Positions 1-8,319 of a stretch of 64,000 nt of DNA are shown here, in pieces (the first letter of the stretch is position 1; every line of letters starts with the position of its first letter). Under the pieces are notes generated by a model. That model saw only the letters and a list, made by a program, of their open reading frames with translations, had not been told where the DNA came from and did not search any database. The position numbers and the translations under genes were made by a program. Source of the DNA: G963663495 sp963663495 (lineage in GTDB: Bacteria; Bacteroidota; Rhodothermia; Rhodothermales; Bin80); the NCBI GenBank assembly GCA_963663495.1, contig OY760427.1, forward strand, positions 4,836,001-4,900,000. The letters run 5' to 3'.

Positions 1-50
1 CCGCAATGCACCGGCCATCCCAGCCGGTGCCCGGCACCCCAAGGGTGATC

Positions 51-248
51 ATGGCGCAACGAAAAGGCGAGGCGGGGCGGACCATCGCCACGTACGAGCA
101 TCCCGACAAGGAGCGGGTGAACAACCCGCCCGTGGGCTTGGCCACGCCGCAGACCGACCGGGACGCGGGCGGCAAGTCCTAGGCCCATGATCCGCATCTC
201 GATCCTCACCTTTCGTGGTCCGGAAAGGCCGAGCATACGTCGTTCGAG
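51..248 (+). pseudogene. N-terminus of the mod methyltransferase, cut off by an in-frame amber codon
   Basis: Translating from the ATG at 51, in the same frame as the downstream methyltransferase, gives MAQRKGEAGRTIATYEHPDK and then VNNPPVGLATPQTD, ending at a TAG at 180-182. After the TAG the frame stays open through AHDPHLDPHLSWSGKAEHTS into the main ORF. From memory this is the normal N-terminus of this methyltransferase family, where a Tyr codon is expected at the TAG (a KTYAYDPHLDP-like sequence). The gene has therefore been split by one nonsense mutation. Translation may restart at the GTG at 249. Confidence 0.75.
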
Positions 249-2639
249 GTGCCGACGGTGTCGCTGCATGTCCATGAGCGGATCGACACCCACACGATCA
301 TCGAAGCGGTACGGAAGAAGCGGGACACGGCGGAGCAGGGATCGCTATTCTCGACGCCGGAGGAAAACCCGCCGCTCCGCCAAGCCATCGAATTCTACCG
401 TCACAACTGGATCAACGGACTGATCGCAGGCGATAGCCTTCTCGTCATGAGCAGCCTAATCGAGAAGGAGGGTCTCGCCGGGCAGGTCCAGATGATCTAC
501 CTCGCCCCGCCCTCCGGTATCCGCTACGGCTCGAACTTCCAGCCGTTCGTGAACCGCCGCGCCGTAAAGGACGGTCGGGACGAGGATCTGACCCAAGAGC
601 CAGAGATGATCCGCGCCTTCCGGGGCACATGGAAACTCGGCATTCACTCCTATCTCTCATACTTGCGGGATCGTCTGTTCCTAGCCCGCGAACTCCTACA
701 TGAGAGCGGAAGCTGCTTCGTGCAGATCGGAGATGAGAACCTCCACCATGTCCACGAACTGCTGGATGAGATCTTCGGGGGCGAGAACTTTTTCGCATTG
801 ATCACGTCCAAAAAACGCTCCCGCTCGGATTTTACGGGCCTTGCTGGCATCTCTGATTACCTGTTGTGCTACGCCAAGGACAAGAAGCGTGTCAAATTCA
901 ATAAGTTGTTTCGCCCCAAGCCCATAGGCTACAACACGGGATACCTCTGGATCGAGCTTCCTGACGGCAGCCGTCGACGCATGACGCCAGAAGAGAGAAG
1001 GAACGCGAACCTTCTTCCGCAGAAGGCCCGACAGTTCTTCACTAGTTCGCTGTCGTCAGTCGGCTATACGCCGACTTGCATGTACGACTTCGAGTTCCAA
1101 GGGAGAGAATTCAAGTGCGGGAGCAAGAGTTGGCGCACCCACCGTCAGGGCATGGAGCAGTTGATTCGAGCGGATCGCATCATGGCACCGGGCCGGTTGC
1201 CTACCTTCGTGCAGTTTCACGACGATTTCCCAGTCCAGCCTATTCACAATCTCTGGGACGACACGCATGGTGCCACAGAACTCCGGTATGCGGTCCAGAT
1301 GTCGGTTAAGGTGATCCAGAGGTGTCTACTCATGGCCACCGACCCGGGCGATTTGGTCTTCGATCCAACCAGTGGCTCAGGCACCACGGCCTACGTCGCC
1401 GAGCAGTGGGGGCGCCGCTGGATCACCTGCGATACATCGCGTGTGGCAGTTACGCTCGCCAAGCAGCGCCTGATGGCGGCGAACTTCGACTACTACGAGC
1501 TTGCCCGAGAGGATGAAGGAGTTGGTAGCGGTTTCCGGTACGAGACCGTACCGCATGTCACGCTCGGTTCCATCGCCAACAATCCCGACATAGGGGCGGG
1601 GATGACACGGGAGAAGATTAACCGCGCCATCGCGTGCCACGCGCCCCAAGAAATCCTTTACGACCAGCCCCAACTCGATCGGTCCAAGGCCCGCGTCACC
1701 GGCCCCTTTACCGTGGAAGCGGTCCCCGCACCCACCGTGCTCCCCCTCGACGAAGTGGCTGAGCAGGAGGGGTTACCGGCGGACGACTCGGTGGCCCGGA
1801 CGGGGCCGACAATTCGGCAAGGCGACTGGCGCGACGAGCTTCTGAAGACCGGCATTCGGTGCAAGAGCGGCCAGCGCATTGCGTTCGTGCAACTGGAGCC
1901 GCTGCCCGGCCAGAGAATCCTTCACGCTGAGGGTGAGACTAGACCCGACGAAGCAGGCTCGCCGAGTGCGCAAGATGCCGCGCTTGGCGCGCGAGCAGTG
2001 GTGTCGTTCGGCCCGGATCATGCGCCGATGGAGCAACGGCAGGTAGAGCAAGCCATCGAGGAAGCATGGCGTTTGGTTCCGCGACCGGCGGTCGTGGTCT
2101 TCGCGGCCTTCCAGTTCGATCCCGAGGCGTCCAAGGACATCGACGAGACAAGCTGGCCCGGTGTGACCTTGCTCAAGGCGCAGATGAACGCGGACCTGCT
2201 GACCGACGACCTCAAGAAGAAGCGGGCGAGCAACGAGAGCTTCTGGCTCGTTGGCCAGCCCGACGTGGCGCTCGAACGCGTATCCGAGGGGAAGGACGAA
2301 GGCCAGTTCCGCGTTTCGGTGCGCGGCTTCGACTACTACAACACCAAGACCGGGAGCGTCGAGTCCTGCAACGCCGACAAGATTGCACTCCGGATGCTGG
2401 ATCCCGGCTACGACGGCCGCAGCCTGTTCCCGCGACAGGTGTTCTTCCCAATGGCGGGTGCCAAGGACGGCTGGGCCAAGCTTGCGAAGAGCCTCAAGGC
2501 GGAGATCGACGGGACGCGGATGGCGGCCTACCGTGGTACCGTCTCGCTCCCATACGAGCCGGGCGAGCACAGGCGCGCGGCGGTCAAGATCGTGGATGAC
2601 CGGGGCGTCGAGAGCCTCAAGATCGTGGAGTTGTCGTAA
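249..2639 (+). CDS. Type III-like DNA methyltransferase (Mod) with a degenerate catalytic motif
   Basis: Site-specific adenine methyltransferase, the Mod subunit of a Type III-like restriction-modification system. It would transfer a methyl group from S-adenosylmethionine to DNA. The family landmarks are visible: IAGDSLLVM upstream of motif IV, EDLTQEPEMI, LRDRLFLARELL, FVQIGDENLHHV, and the SAM-binding motif DPTSGSGTT at about residues 372-380. The catalytic DPPY expected after VQMIYL reads APPS (residues 86-89; codons GCC CCG CCC TCC against GAC..TAC). Both changes are A-to-C, and the Asp and Tyr needed for catalysis are lost. With the amber codon at 180-182 the enzyme is probably dead. The GTG start at 249 is the earliest one after the amber. 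The stop overlaps the next ATG (TAATG), so mntA is translationally coupled. Confidence 0.85.
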   Translation: MPTVSLHVHERIDTHTIIEAVRKKRDTAEQGSLFSTPEENPPLRQAIEFYRHNWINGLIAGDSLLVMSSLIEKEGLAGQVQMIYLAPPSGIRYGSNFQPFVNRRAVKDGRDEDLTQEPEMIRAFRGTWKLGIHSYLSYLRDRLFLARELLHESGSCFVQIGDENLHHVHELLDEIFGGENFFALITSKKRSRSDFTGLAGISDYLLCYAKDKKRVKFNKLFRPKPIGYNTGYLWIELPDGSRRRMTPEERRNANLLPQKARQFFTSSLSSVGYTPTCMYDFEFQGREFKCGSKSWRTHRQGMEQLIRADRIMAPGRLPTFVQFHDDFPVQPIHNLWDDTHGATELRYAVQMSVKVIQRCLLMATDPGDLVFDPTSGSGTTAYVAEQWGRRWITCDTSRVAVTLAKQRLMAANFDYYELAREDEGVGSGFRYETVPHVTLGSIANNPDIGAGMTREKINRAIACHAPQEILYDQPQLDRSKARVTGPFTVEAVPAPTVLPLDEVAEQEGLPADDSVARTGPTIRQGDWRDELLKTGIRCKSGQRIAFVQLEPLPGQRILHAEGETRPDEAGSPSAQDAALGARAVVSFGPDHAPMEQRQVEQAIEEAWRLVPRPAVVVFAAFQFDPEASKDIDETSWPGVTLLKAQMNADLLTDDLKKKRASNESFWLVGQPDVALERVSEGKDEGQFRVSVRGFDYYNTKTGSVESCNADKIALRMLDPGYDGRSLFPRQVFFPMAGAKDGWAKLAKSLKAEIDGTRMAAYRGTVSLPYEPGEHRRAAVKIVDDRGVESLKIVELS

Positions 2640-3001
2640 TGGAGGCTTCGGTGCGAGCGGACGCTGGGGGCATCCGCGACCGCGAGTGGCTGGCCGCCCG
2701 ATTGGGCGTTCCCATGAGCGGAATCGCGGCCTTTTGTGATCGCTGGGGGGTGGAGGAACTGGCGCTGTTCGGATCGGTGCTGCGCGACGACTTCGGGCCC
2801 GACAGCGACATCGATGTTCTCGTTCGCTTCAAGCCGGGACGGACGCCGGGGTTGTTCGTAGCCGCTAGGATCAGAAGAGAACTGGCCGACATGTGCCGCC
2901 GACAGGTCGATCTGGTACATCGTCCAACGATCGAAAGGAGCCAGAACTACATTCGACGGAAGAAAATTCTGGAGTCCGCGAGGGTGGTCTATGCCACGTG
3001 A
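2639..3001 (+). CDS. mntA: MntA-type nucleotidyltransferase antitoxin
   Basis: Small protein of 120 residues with a minimal nucleotidyltransferase (MNT) fold. The active-site signature GSVLRDDFGPDSDIDVLV begins at residue 45 and contains Gly45-Ser46 and the metal-binding Asp57 and Asp59. In the HepT-MntA family this enzyme adds AMP to a tyrosine of the HepT RNase and silences it. The gene overlaps the mod stop by one base, and the next gene starts 11 bases before its end, which is the usual tight layout of these pairs. Here the pair sits between mod and the remnant of res, a position where such modules often lie inside restriction loci. Function is assigned by motif and context. Confidence 0.85.
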   Translation: MEASVRADAGGIRDREWLAARLGVPMSGIAAFCDRWGVEELALFGSVLRDDFGPDSDIDVLVRFKPGRTPGLFVAARIRRELADMCRRQVDLVHRPTIERSQNYIRRKKILESARVVYAT

Positions 3002-3335
3002 GGAGTCCGAATACCTGCTGGACATGGTTCTCGCCGCCAGAAAGACCGTGTCGTTCACGGAGGGCATGTTGTTCGCCGACTTCGCGCGGGACGAGCGAAC
3101 CGTTTTTTCGGCTACGAAGGCGGTCGAGATCGTCGGCGAGGCCGCGGCACAGGTGAGCAGGGATACGCGGCAGGCTCACCCGGACATCCCGTGGCGTCAC
3201 ATCATCGCCATGCGAAATCGTCTCGTGCATGCCTATTTCGAGATCAACCTGGAGCTCGTCTGGCGAACGGTTCGCCACGACCCTCCGGACCTGATCGCCC
3301 GATTGGAGCCGCTGGTTCCGCCGGAGACACGATAA
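2991..3335 (+). CDS. hepT: HepT-like ribonuclease toxin
   Basis: HEPN-fold toxin of 114 residues, partner of the preceding MntA. The catalytic RX4HXY motif is present as RNRLVHAY: Arg75, His80 and Tyr82. In the known family this motif cleaves RNA, and Tyr82 is the residue modified by MntA. The flanking helices VFSATKAVEIVGEAAAQVS and DIPWRHIIAM are typical of HepT. The ATG at 2991 lies inside the end of mntA, so the two are co-translated. It appears intact, so this toxin-antitoxin pair may still work although the restriction genes around it are broken. Confidence 0.85.
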   Translation: MPREESEYLLDMVLAARKTVSFTEGMLFADFARDERTVFSATKAVEIVGEAAAQVSRDTRQAHPDIPWRHIIAMRNRLVHAYFEINLELVWRTVRHDPPDLIARLEPLVPPETR

Positions 3336-3407
3336 GTGCACAGCGCGACCATCAACCGCCTGATCGTCAATTCGCCTTCTGAAGAGCCTACGCGACATGA
3401 GGTGTAA
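3336..3407 (+). pseudogene. 22-residue remnant of a Type III restriction subunit (res) gene
   Basis: Directly after the hepT stop, a GTG opens a short frame reading HSATINRLIVNSPSEEPTRH and then stops at TAA 3405-3407. The string INRLIVNSP-EEPTRH is, from memory, the conserved start of Res subunits that accompany this type of Mod. The rest of res (normally 2.5-3 kb) is gone and unrelated sequence follows. The locus thus keeps mod (damaged), mntA, hepT and only the first codons of res. About 200 bases with no recognisable gene follow (3408-3606). Confidence 0.6.
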
Positions 3408-3606
3408 GATTCACATGTCGTTGTGAGTGTTCAGCTTACGGGATTCGGCGGGCGGATGCCCGCTGATTGACTCCCGCCGATTGGTTCGGGTCAGGCGCGG
3501 ACCCTCGGACGACTGTCCAAAGCCTTCCTGAGTTGTACCGAGTCGGCCTGCTGATAGGGCATGGTTGCAAAACTAGTGGTATTTCGGCGCGAAGGGTCGA
3601 TTTGAG

Positions 3607-3969
3607 ATGGGGCATAATCCAGATCGTGAGGTACTCGCGTTCGGGTCACGCGCAATGTGGACAGCACGGGGAAACTCGGACCTTGACCTTGCGATCATGG
3701 GAGAAGAACCGCTCTCGTTACGTGTTTTCTGTGACTTGGAGGAAACCCTTGACGAGTCGGATCTTCCGTTTAGAGTGGACCTTATCAATTGGGCTTGGAC
3801 TGAAGAATACTTCCGTGCAATTATCAGGCGAGACTGTGTGGTCGTCCAGACTCCCGCAATCCGGTCGAATACTGCCAGCAGAGAATCGCCCGCTGTTGAG
3901 GTGCGAGCACTACCTGGAGATTGGCGAGAATCGAAGTGGGGAGACGAGATCAGCCTTGAGTATGGTTAG
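3607..3969 (+). CDS. MNT-fold nucleotidyltransferase running in frame into HsdS
   Basis: A second nucleotidyltransferase domain. The signature FGSRAMWTARGNSDLDLAI has Gly13-Ser14 and Asp25/Asp27, followed by DLPFRVDLINWAW and RDCVVVQ. Such genes commonly precede hsdS. They usually end just after the VVVQ block, but this frame has no stop there and runs into GDWRESKWGDEISLEYG, the start of an HsdS. It ends at a TAG (3967-3969) exactly where HsdS would continue. It is thus either an MNT-HsdS fusion or a gene that lost its own stop. A separate HsdS start could be the GTG at 3901. No HepT-like partner is visible here. Confidence 0.7.
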   Translation: MGHNPDREVLAFGSRAMWTARGNSDLDLAIMGEEPLSLRVFCDLEETLDESDLPFRVDLINWAWTEEYFRAIIRRDCVVVQTPAIRSNTASRESPAVEVRALPGDWRESKWGDEISLEYG

Positions 3970-4899
3970 TCGCGCCGAGTGCATGCACAAAATGCCGGCC
4001 CATTTCGAGTTTTCGGATCTAACGGTCCAATAGGCTGGACGGACAAACTGCTCGCACCGGGGCTAGGCGTGGTGCTCGGTCGCAAGGGAGCATACAGGGG
4101 CGTGGTGTATTCGCCAGAACCGTTCTTTGTGGTTGACACGGCCTATTACGTAGTGTCCAAGTCCACGCATGATATGCGGTGGCTCTACTATGCGATCAAG
4201 CACTACATGCTGGGTGATATTGACGACGGATCCCCGGTTCCGTCTACTACACGTGCCGCTGTTTACCCGCGTAAACTCGCCGTTCCACCCCTCTGTGAGC
4301 AACACGCCATTGCCAGCGTCCTGGGCACTTTGGACGATAAGATCACCACGAATCGGCGGATGAGCGAGACACTGGAGGCGATAGCGCGAGCGCTGTATAG
4401 GTCGTGGTTTGTCGATTTTGAGCCGGTTCGTGCCAAGATGGACCGTCGGGATACAGGCTTGCCGAGCGAAATCGCGGTCTTGTTTCCGGACACAATGGTC
4501 GATTCGGAGTTGGGCGCGATTCCGGATGGGTGGGAGGTTAAACCATTGAAGGACTGCATGATTATCACGATGGGGCAGTCACCCCCCGGGAATACTTATA
4601 ACGATAAAGGGCAAGGGTTACCCTTTTATCAAGGACGGTAGGAGTTCTCTTTTCGGTATCCTGAGAAGCGGAGATACTGTTCCGCGCCGCGCCGCGCCGC
4701 ATTGCGAATCCCGGAGACACATTGATTAGCGTCCGAGCACCCGTTGGGGACATCAACATGGCTTGGGAGCGATGTTGTTTCGGGCGGGGCTTGGCAGCGC
4801 TGAGACTCAAGTCGGATTCAATCTCGTACACTTACTATTCGGTACAGGCATTGCAGCGAACATTGAATCAGTACGTGAATACGGGAACTGTATTTAATG

Positions 4900-6382
4900 G
4901 GGAATTATATACGTGAGTACCCATTAGGTGCGTACCGTATCAATTTCACGGCTCATAGGGGATCCTAACGGATACGCCCCTCCTCGTGCAGCAGCCCCAA
5001 TCCCGGAGGCCAGTATGTTTGCAGACGCGTTGTAGTCCGCATTAACCTTGTGGCCACAGGCCACACACTTGAATGTTTTTTGGTCTGTTCGATTCGCTTT
5101 CTCTGTGTGACCACAGACATTACACTTCTGACTGGTATACGGCGCCGGCACCTTGATCACCGCAAGGCACTTGTACGACAGCATCTGCTCGAACTGCCCC
5201 CAACCGGTCGCAAGGATGCTGCGGTTGAGCCCGGCCTTCTGCCTCACGTTCTTGCTTGGTGCTTCTACCGTACCCTTCGCGGATGCGGTCATGCTCTTGG
5301 TCTTCAGAGCCTCGATATATGCAGTTGAGGCCTTAGCCGCGATAGCCTTGCTCGCATGGTGGTTCCTGTTCTTGCGAGCGTTGGCGATCCGCTGCGACCA
5401 TTTGGCAACCCTCTTCTTCGTGCGCGCTCTGCGCCCAGACCCTTTCTGCTGACGCGCGAGCTTGCGCTTGTATCGCTTTAGGCGCGCCTCCTTAAGGTCA
5501 CTCCGCTTGCGCTCCGCCTTTTCCTCGGCCTTGGTGTCTGGCTTCAGCAGGAAGCCCTGCTCGCCGGCCGAGGTCGTATATGCATATTGTCCGCAGTTGC
5601 GGTCTATACCCACAGATACACCATTGTCCGGCAGTTCAGGCAACGTCACTTCGTAGCATATGACAGCGTACCACTTGCCACACTTCTGCTTGACTACAGC
5701 CTTGACAGGCTTGCCGTCGGGGTAGGGATTGGCGCCGCGGCGGCGCATCTTTAGATACCCCACCTTGGGGATATACAACTTTCCGTTCTTGATCTTGACC
5801 GCCTCGGGAATGGTGAATGACGCATCACCACCGTGCTTGCCCTTGAAGTTAGGTGTCCCTTTCCGCAGCCCGTTCTTTCTGTACGGCTTGTCTCCTTTGT
5901 GTGTCGCCCCCGCCTTGGTCTTCACGTAGAACGTCTTCCAGGCATCGGCCTGATACTTGAGCGTGTACCGCACGCAGGTGAATGAGTATTCCGGCATCCA
6001 TTCGGTCTCCCACCGCAGGGCGGTGAAGCGCTTGCACAGCGCGAAGAATGATGTGTTTATGCTGGGCTTTTCCTCTCCCCGCTTCTTGGCCGCCCAGTAC
6101 TGATCCTCGAGCTCCTCGCGCACCTTGTTCCAGACGAACCTGCACGCGCCGGCCAGCCCCTGCAGCTTCGCCCCATTCGCCTTCGAGCCCGGCAATAACC
6201 GATACTCAATGTTGCGGTGGGTGAACCGGGGTCCGTCTGACGGTGTTAAAGCCGCTGCGGGCATGACATCAATAAGGGTGATGTTGTGGTAAGCAGCAGG
6301 TCGGTTTGATGGGCCGGCCTGCTGTGTCCGCTTGCCGCGAAGGGCGCGAAAGGTTCCTTGGGTACTCAGGTATATAATTCCC
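4900..6382. mobile_element. Element A: TnpB-carrying transposon with GGGAATTATATAC termini
   Basis: 1,483-bp element inserted in hsdS. Its ends are inverted repeats: GGGAATTATATACGTGAG on the left, and the complement of the right end reads GGGAATTATATACCTGAG, both continuing into GTACCC. It is bounded by a perfect 8-bp direct repeat, ATTTAATG (4892-4899 and 6383-6390), and hsdS is restored exactly when the element and one repeat are removed. IS200/IS605 elements give neither terminal inverted repeats nor duplications, so a DDE-type transposase moved this element. The ends match the IS1595 end at 11861-11874. The only gene inside is tnpB. Confidence 0.85.
4924..6264 (-). CDS. tnpB: TnpB RNA-guided nuclease of element A (intact)
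   Basis: TnpB-family protein of 446 residues counted from MPAAALTPSD. A longer frame starts in the duplicated flank and the terminal repeat itself and is unlikely to be real. The N-terminal domain includes RLLPGSKANGAKLQGLAGAC. The split RuvC nuclease keeps its three acidic sites: GIDRNCGQ, YIEALKTKSM, and NADYNAS after the zinc ribbon (CNVCGHTEKANR, then CVACGH). Known TnpB proteins use an RNA from the 3' end of the element to cut DNA at the donor site and promote element retention. The reading frame is undamaged and ends 24 bases inside the left terminus, so an omega-RNA-like transcript would end at the terminal repeat. Confidence 0.85.
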   Translation of the reverse strand: MPAAALTPSDGPRFTHRNIEYRLLPGSKANGAKLQGLAGACRFVWNKVREELEDQYWAAKKRGEEKPSINTSFFALCKRFTALRWETEWMPEYSFTCVRYTLKYQADAWKTFYVKTKAGATHKGDKPYRKNGLRKGTPNFKGKHGGDASFTIPEAVKIKNGKLYIPKVGYLKMRRRGANPYPDGKPVKAVVKQKCGKWYAVICYEVTLPELPDNGVSVGIDRNCGQYAYTTSAGEQGFLLKPDTKAEEKAERKRSDLKEARLKRYKRKLARQQKGSGRRARTKKRVAKWSQRIANARKNRNHHASKAIAAKASTAYIEALKTKSMTASAKGTVEAPSKNVRQKAGLNRSILATGWGQFEQMLSYKCLAVIKVPAPYTSQKCNVCGHTEKANRTDQKTFKCVACGHKVNADYNASANILASGIGAAARGGAYPLGSPMSREIDTVRT

Positions 6383-6622
6383 ATTTAATGCCATTACCAA
6401 GGGGCAGTTTAATGCTGTGAGGATCATCGAGCCGGCTCCCTTTGTCGTAAAGGCATTTGACGCTAATACCGCAAGTATTGACATGCGAATCAGGTCTAAC
6501 GTTGCGGAAACCAGCACACTCGCGGCACTGCGCAACATGCTTCTTCCAAACTTCATTTCGGGCGAACTGCGGATTCCCGAAGCCAGGAAGCTGATGGGGG
6601 AGGACAGAGTGCGCCACCGGTA

Positions 6623-7801
6623 ATGATCCGTGTAGACATAAATCCCCATCTCTTGCGTTGGGCACGCAAGCGCTCTGGAATACCGTCGGACAGGTTGATA
6701 AAGAAGTTCAATAAGCTGCCGGAATGGGAACTCGGAAAACTGAGGCCCACGCTCAATCAATTGGAGAGTTATGCGCGCACCGTGCATGTGCCCGTGGGTT
6801 ATCTGTTCCTCACGGAACCGCCGGAGGAGACCATCCCCATCTCGGACTTCCGAACTCCTGTCGCACACGAGTTGTCTCGACCGAGTCCGAACCTGTTGGA
6901 AACGATCTACATGTGTCAGGAGCGGCAGAGCTGGTATCGGGACTTCGCCCGGGTAAGCGGTCAGCCGGAGCTGGATTATGTAGGACACGCCTCGCTCGAA
7001 GCGTCTCCAGAATCCGTTGCGAACCAGATGCGTGAGCGGATGGGCTTTGATCTTGCAGCCCGTAAGAAGAGCTTGACTTGGACCGATGCCCTCCGACAGC
7101 TCATTCGCCAGGCCGAAAAGGTTGGTGTGCTAGTCATGGTTAGCGGTGTGGTGAGGAGTAACAATAGAAGGCATCTCGACCCCGCTGAATTTCGCGGCTT
7201 TGCACTGTCAGATTCTCGTGCACCGCTGGTCTTCATCAACGGTCGAGATACGAAGGCGGCCCAGATGTTTACACTCGCCCATGAACTCGCGCATATATGG
7301 CTTGGTGCCTCGGCCTTGTCGAATCTCGGTATAACTCCGCGCTCTGGGTTCCGGCCTGAGGAGGAGTGGTGTAACGCGGCGGCAGCAGAATTCCTGGTAC
7401 CCCTCCATGTGCTGCAGACCGATCTACAACCAAATGAGCTGCTTCCAGATACGTTGTCTCGGTTAGCTCGCGCGTACAAGGTCAGCACGTTTGTAATTCT
7501 GAGACGCCTTCTCGATGCGGAGTGGATTGAGCAGAGCTGCTTCGATGCGGCGTGGGGGCAGGAGAAAGAACGCCTTAAGATTCCTGCTGGAGGAAGGGGT
7601 GGCAACTTCTACCACACGACACAAGTACGCGTTAGCCGCCGATTCGCCCGCGCGCTAGTGGTAAGCACGCTCGAAGGGCATACGCTCTACCGGGATGCGT
7701 TTAGGATGTTGGGAGTCCGAAAGACCAAGACCTTCAACGAGCTGGGGCGCCAAGCCCTGCCGACATACTGGCGATTCCAGTCAGCCCCACTCCTTGTTTA
7801 G
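6623..7801 (+). CDS. XRE-family regulator with ImmA/IrrE metallopeptidase domain
   Basis: 392-residue protein. The N-terminus (residues 1-60) resembles an XRE helix-turn-helix (LLRWARKRSGIP...LPEWELGKLRPTLNQL). The C-terminal part is an ImmA/IrrE zinc peptidase with the HEXXH-type motif HELAH in MFTLAHELAHIWLG and a downstream Glu in the EEEWCNAAAAEFLVP block. Relatives cleave repressors, for instance in mobile elements and DNA-damage responses. The ATG overlaps the hsdS stop by one base, so it belongs to the restriction operon. Such peptidases are often followed by a DUF4411 PIN protein; here a small ORF follows instead. It appears intact. A decayed relative with DUF4411 lies at 41.0-42.7 kb. 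Confidence 0.85.
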   Translation: MIRVDINPHLLRWARKRSGIPSDRLIKKFNKLPEWELGKLRPTLNQLESYARTVHVPVGYLFLTEPPEETIPISDFRTPVAHELSRPSPNLLETIYMCQERQSWYRDFARVSGQPELDYVGHASLEASPESVANQMRERMGFDLAARKKSLTWTDALRQLIRQAEKVGVLVMVSGVVRSNNRRHLDPAEFRGFALSDSRAPLVFINGRDTKAAQMFTLAHELAHIWLGASALSNLGITPRSGFRPEEEWCNAAAAEFLVPLHVLQTDLQPNELLPDTLSRLARAYKVSTFVILRRLLDAEWIEQSCFDAAWGQEKERLKIPAGGRGGNFYHTTQVRVSRRFARALVVSTLEGHTLYRDAFRMLGVRKTKTFNELGRQALPTYWRFQSAPLLV

Positions 7802-7803
7802 AG

Positions 7804-8052
7804 TTGACGTGTGACGAATTGGATACTGAATTGACCATCACGAAGTCCAGGCTGGCCGTGGCGGAGGAAGAACAACGATCGGCGCGGACGAAGGGCGCTA
7901 TAGCCAATTTGGTCCTGCTGGGCGCGGGAACGTTGGTTGACGGACCGGAACGCGAGATTGCTGAACTGAAAGGCACGGTTGAGGTGCTGAATACGTTGTT
8001 GATATCGAAGTGTATTCTGGACGAGAACGACAAAAATGGATTAAGCCCATAA
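7804..8052 (+). CDS. Small hypothetical protein after the ImmA/IrrE gene
   Basis: 82-residue frame opening at a TTG two bases after the upstream stop. The sequence begins MTCDELDTELTITKSRLAVA, has a hydrophobic stretch IANLVLLGAGTLV, then a Glu/Lys-rich helix REIAELKGTVEVL. This pattern (helix, glycine-rich hydrophobic segment, helix) fits a small membrane-associated or coiled-coil protein. I do not recognise a family. The tight spacing suggests co-transcription with the peptidase gene. The weak TTG start lowers confidence. Confidence 0.45.
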   Translation: MTCDELDTELTITKSRLAVAEEEQRSARTKGAIANLVLLGAGTLVDGPEREIAELKGTVEVLNTLLISKCILDENDKNGLSP

Positions 8053-8103
8053 CTTGTTACTCCGAAAAGATATCCGTGAAAGTGGGGGGTAACTCCAGTT
8101 GTA

Positions 8104-8128
8104 CTATATTGCATTAAATGCAATATAG
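8104..8128. promoter_or_regulatory. Perfect 11-bp inverted repeat (candidate operator)
   Basis: Arms CTATATTGCAT (8104-8114) and ATGCAATATAG (8118-8128) are exact complements around a 3-bp spacer TAA. It lies 33 bp upstream of the small split gene at 8161. Perfect arms with a short spacer suit a dimeric repressor. There is no T-run, so it is not a terminator. The protein that would bind is unknown. Confidence 0.5.
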
Positions 8129-8319
8129 ATACGTCTCACACCACAATCTCACAAAACGCCATGGTGACCAACAATCTCAAGGAATTGGTGCAGGATTTCG
8201 ATAAAATGGCCCGAAATCTCGAGCAATTGAGTCAGAACATATTCACCATGGGCATGGCTTGGTTAGGGAATTATATACGTGAGTGACCAACTGTACACAG
8301 TGAGGCACTGGTATCAATT

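Larger units (their letters stand above)
3901..6623 (+). pseudogene. hsdS: Type I restriction specificity subunit (HsdS), broken by two ambers, a frameshift and an insertion
   Basis: HsdS would hold the two target-recognition domains of a Type I restriction complex. Pieces in order: WRESKWGDEISLEYG, amber TAG 3967-3969; VFGSNGPIGWTDK through LGTLDDKITTNRRM (central conserved helix) and SWFVDFEPVRAKM to FYQGR, amber TAG 4639-4641; EFSFRYPEKRRYC; then a +5 frameshift in GCCGC tandem copies near 4689-4700; then GDTLISVRAPVGDINMAWE. Transposon A is inserted after GTVFN (ATTTAATG duplication at 4892-4899 and 6383-6390), and AITKGQFNAVRIIEPAP to VRHR follows. Removing the element restores GTVFNAITKG exactly. 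No hsdM or hsdR is present. The final TAA overlaps the next ATG. Confidence 0.85.

Noticed and set aside
180..182. TAG recoded as an amino acid in this genome
   Set aside because: clpP and carB end in TAG at the normal family C-terminus, and a TnpB pseudogene carries TGA and TAA as well. Pseudogenisation explains the in-frame TAGs better.
4900..6382. Calling the TnpB elements IS200/IS605 or IS1341-type insertions
   Set aside because: Terminal inverted repeats and exact 8-bp target duplications are not made by Y1 transposases; no TnpA_REP/Y1 gene is present. They are listed as DDE-type cargo elements instead.
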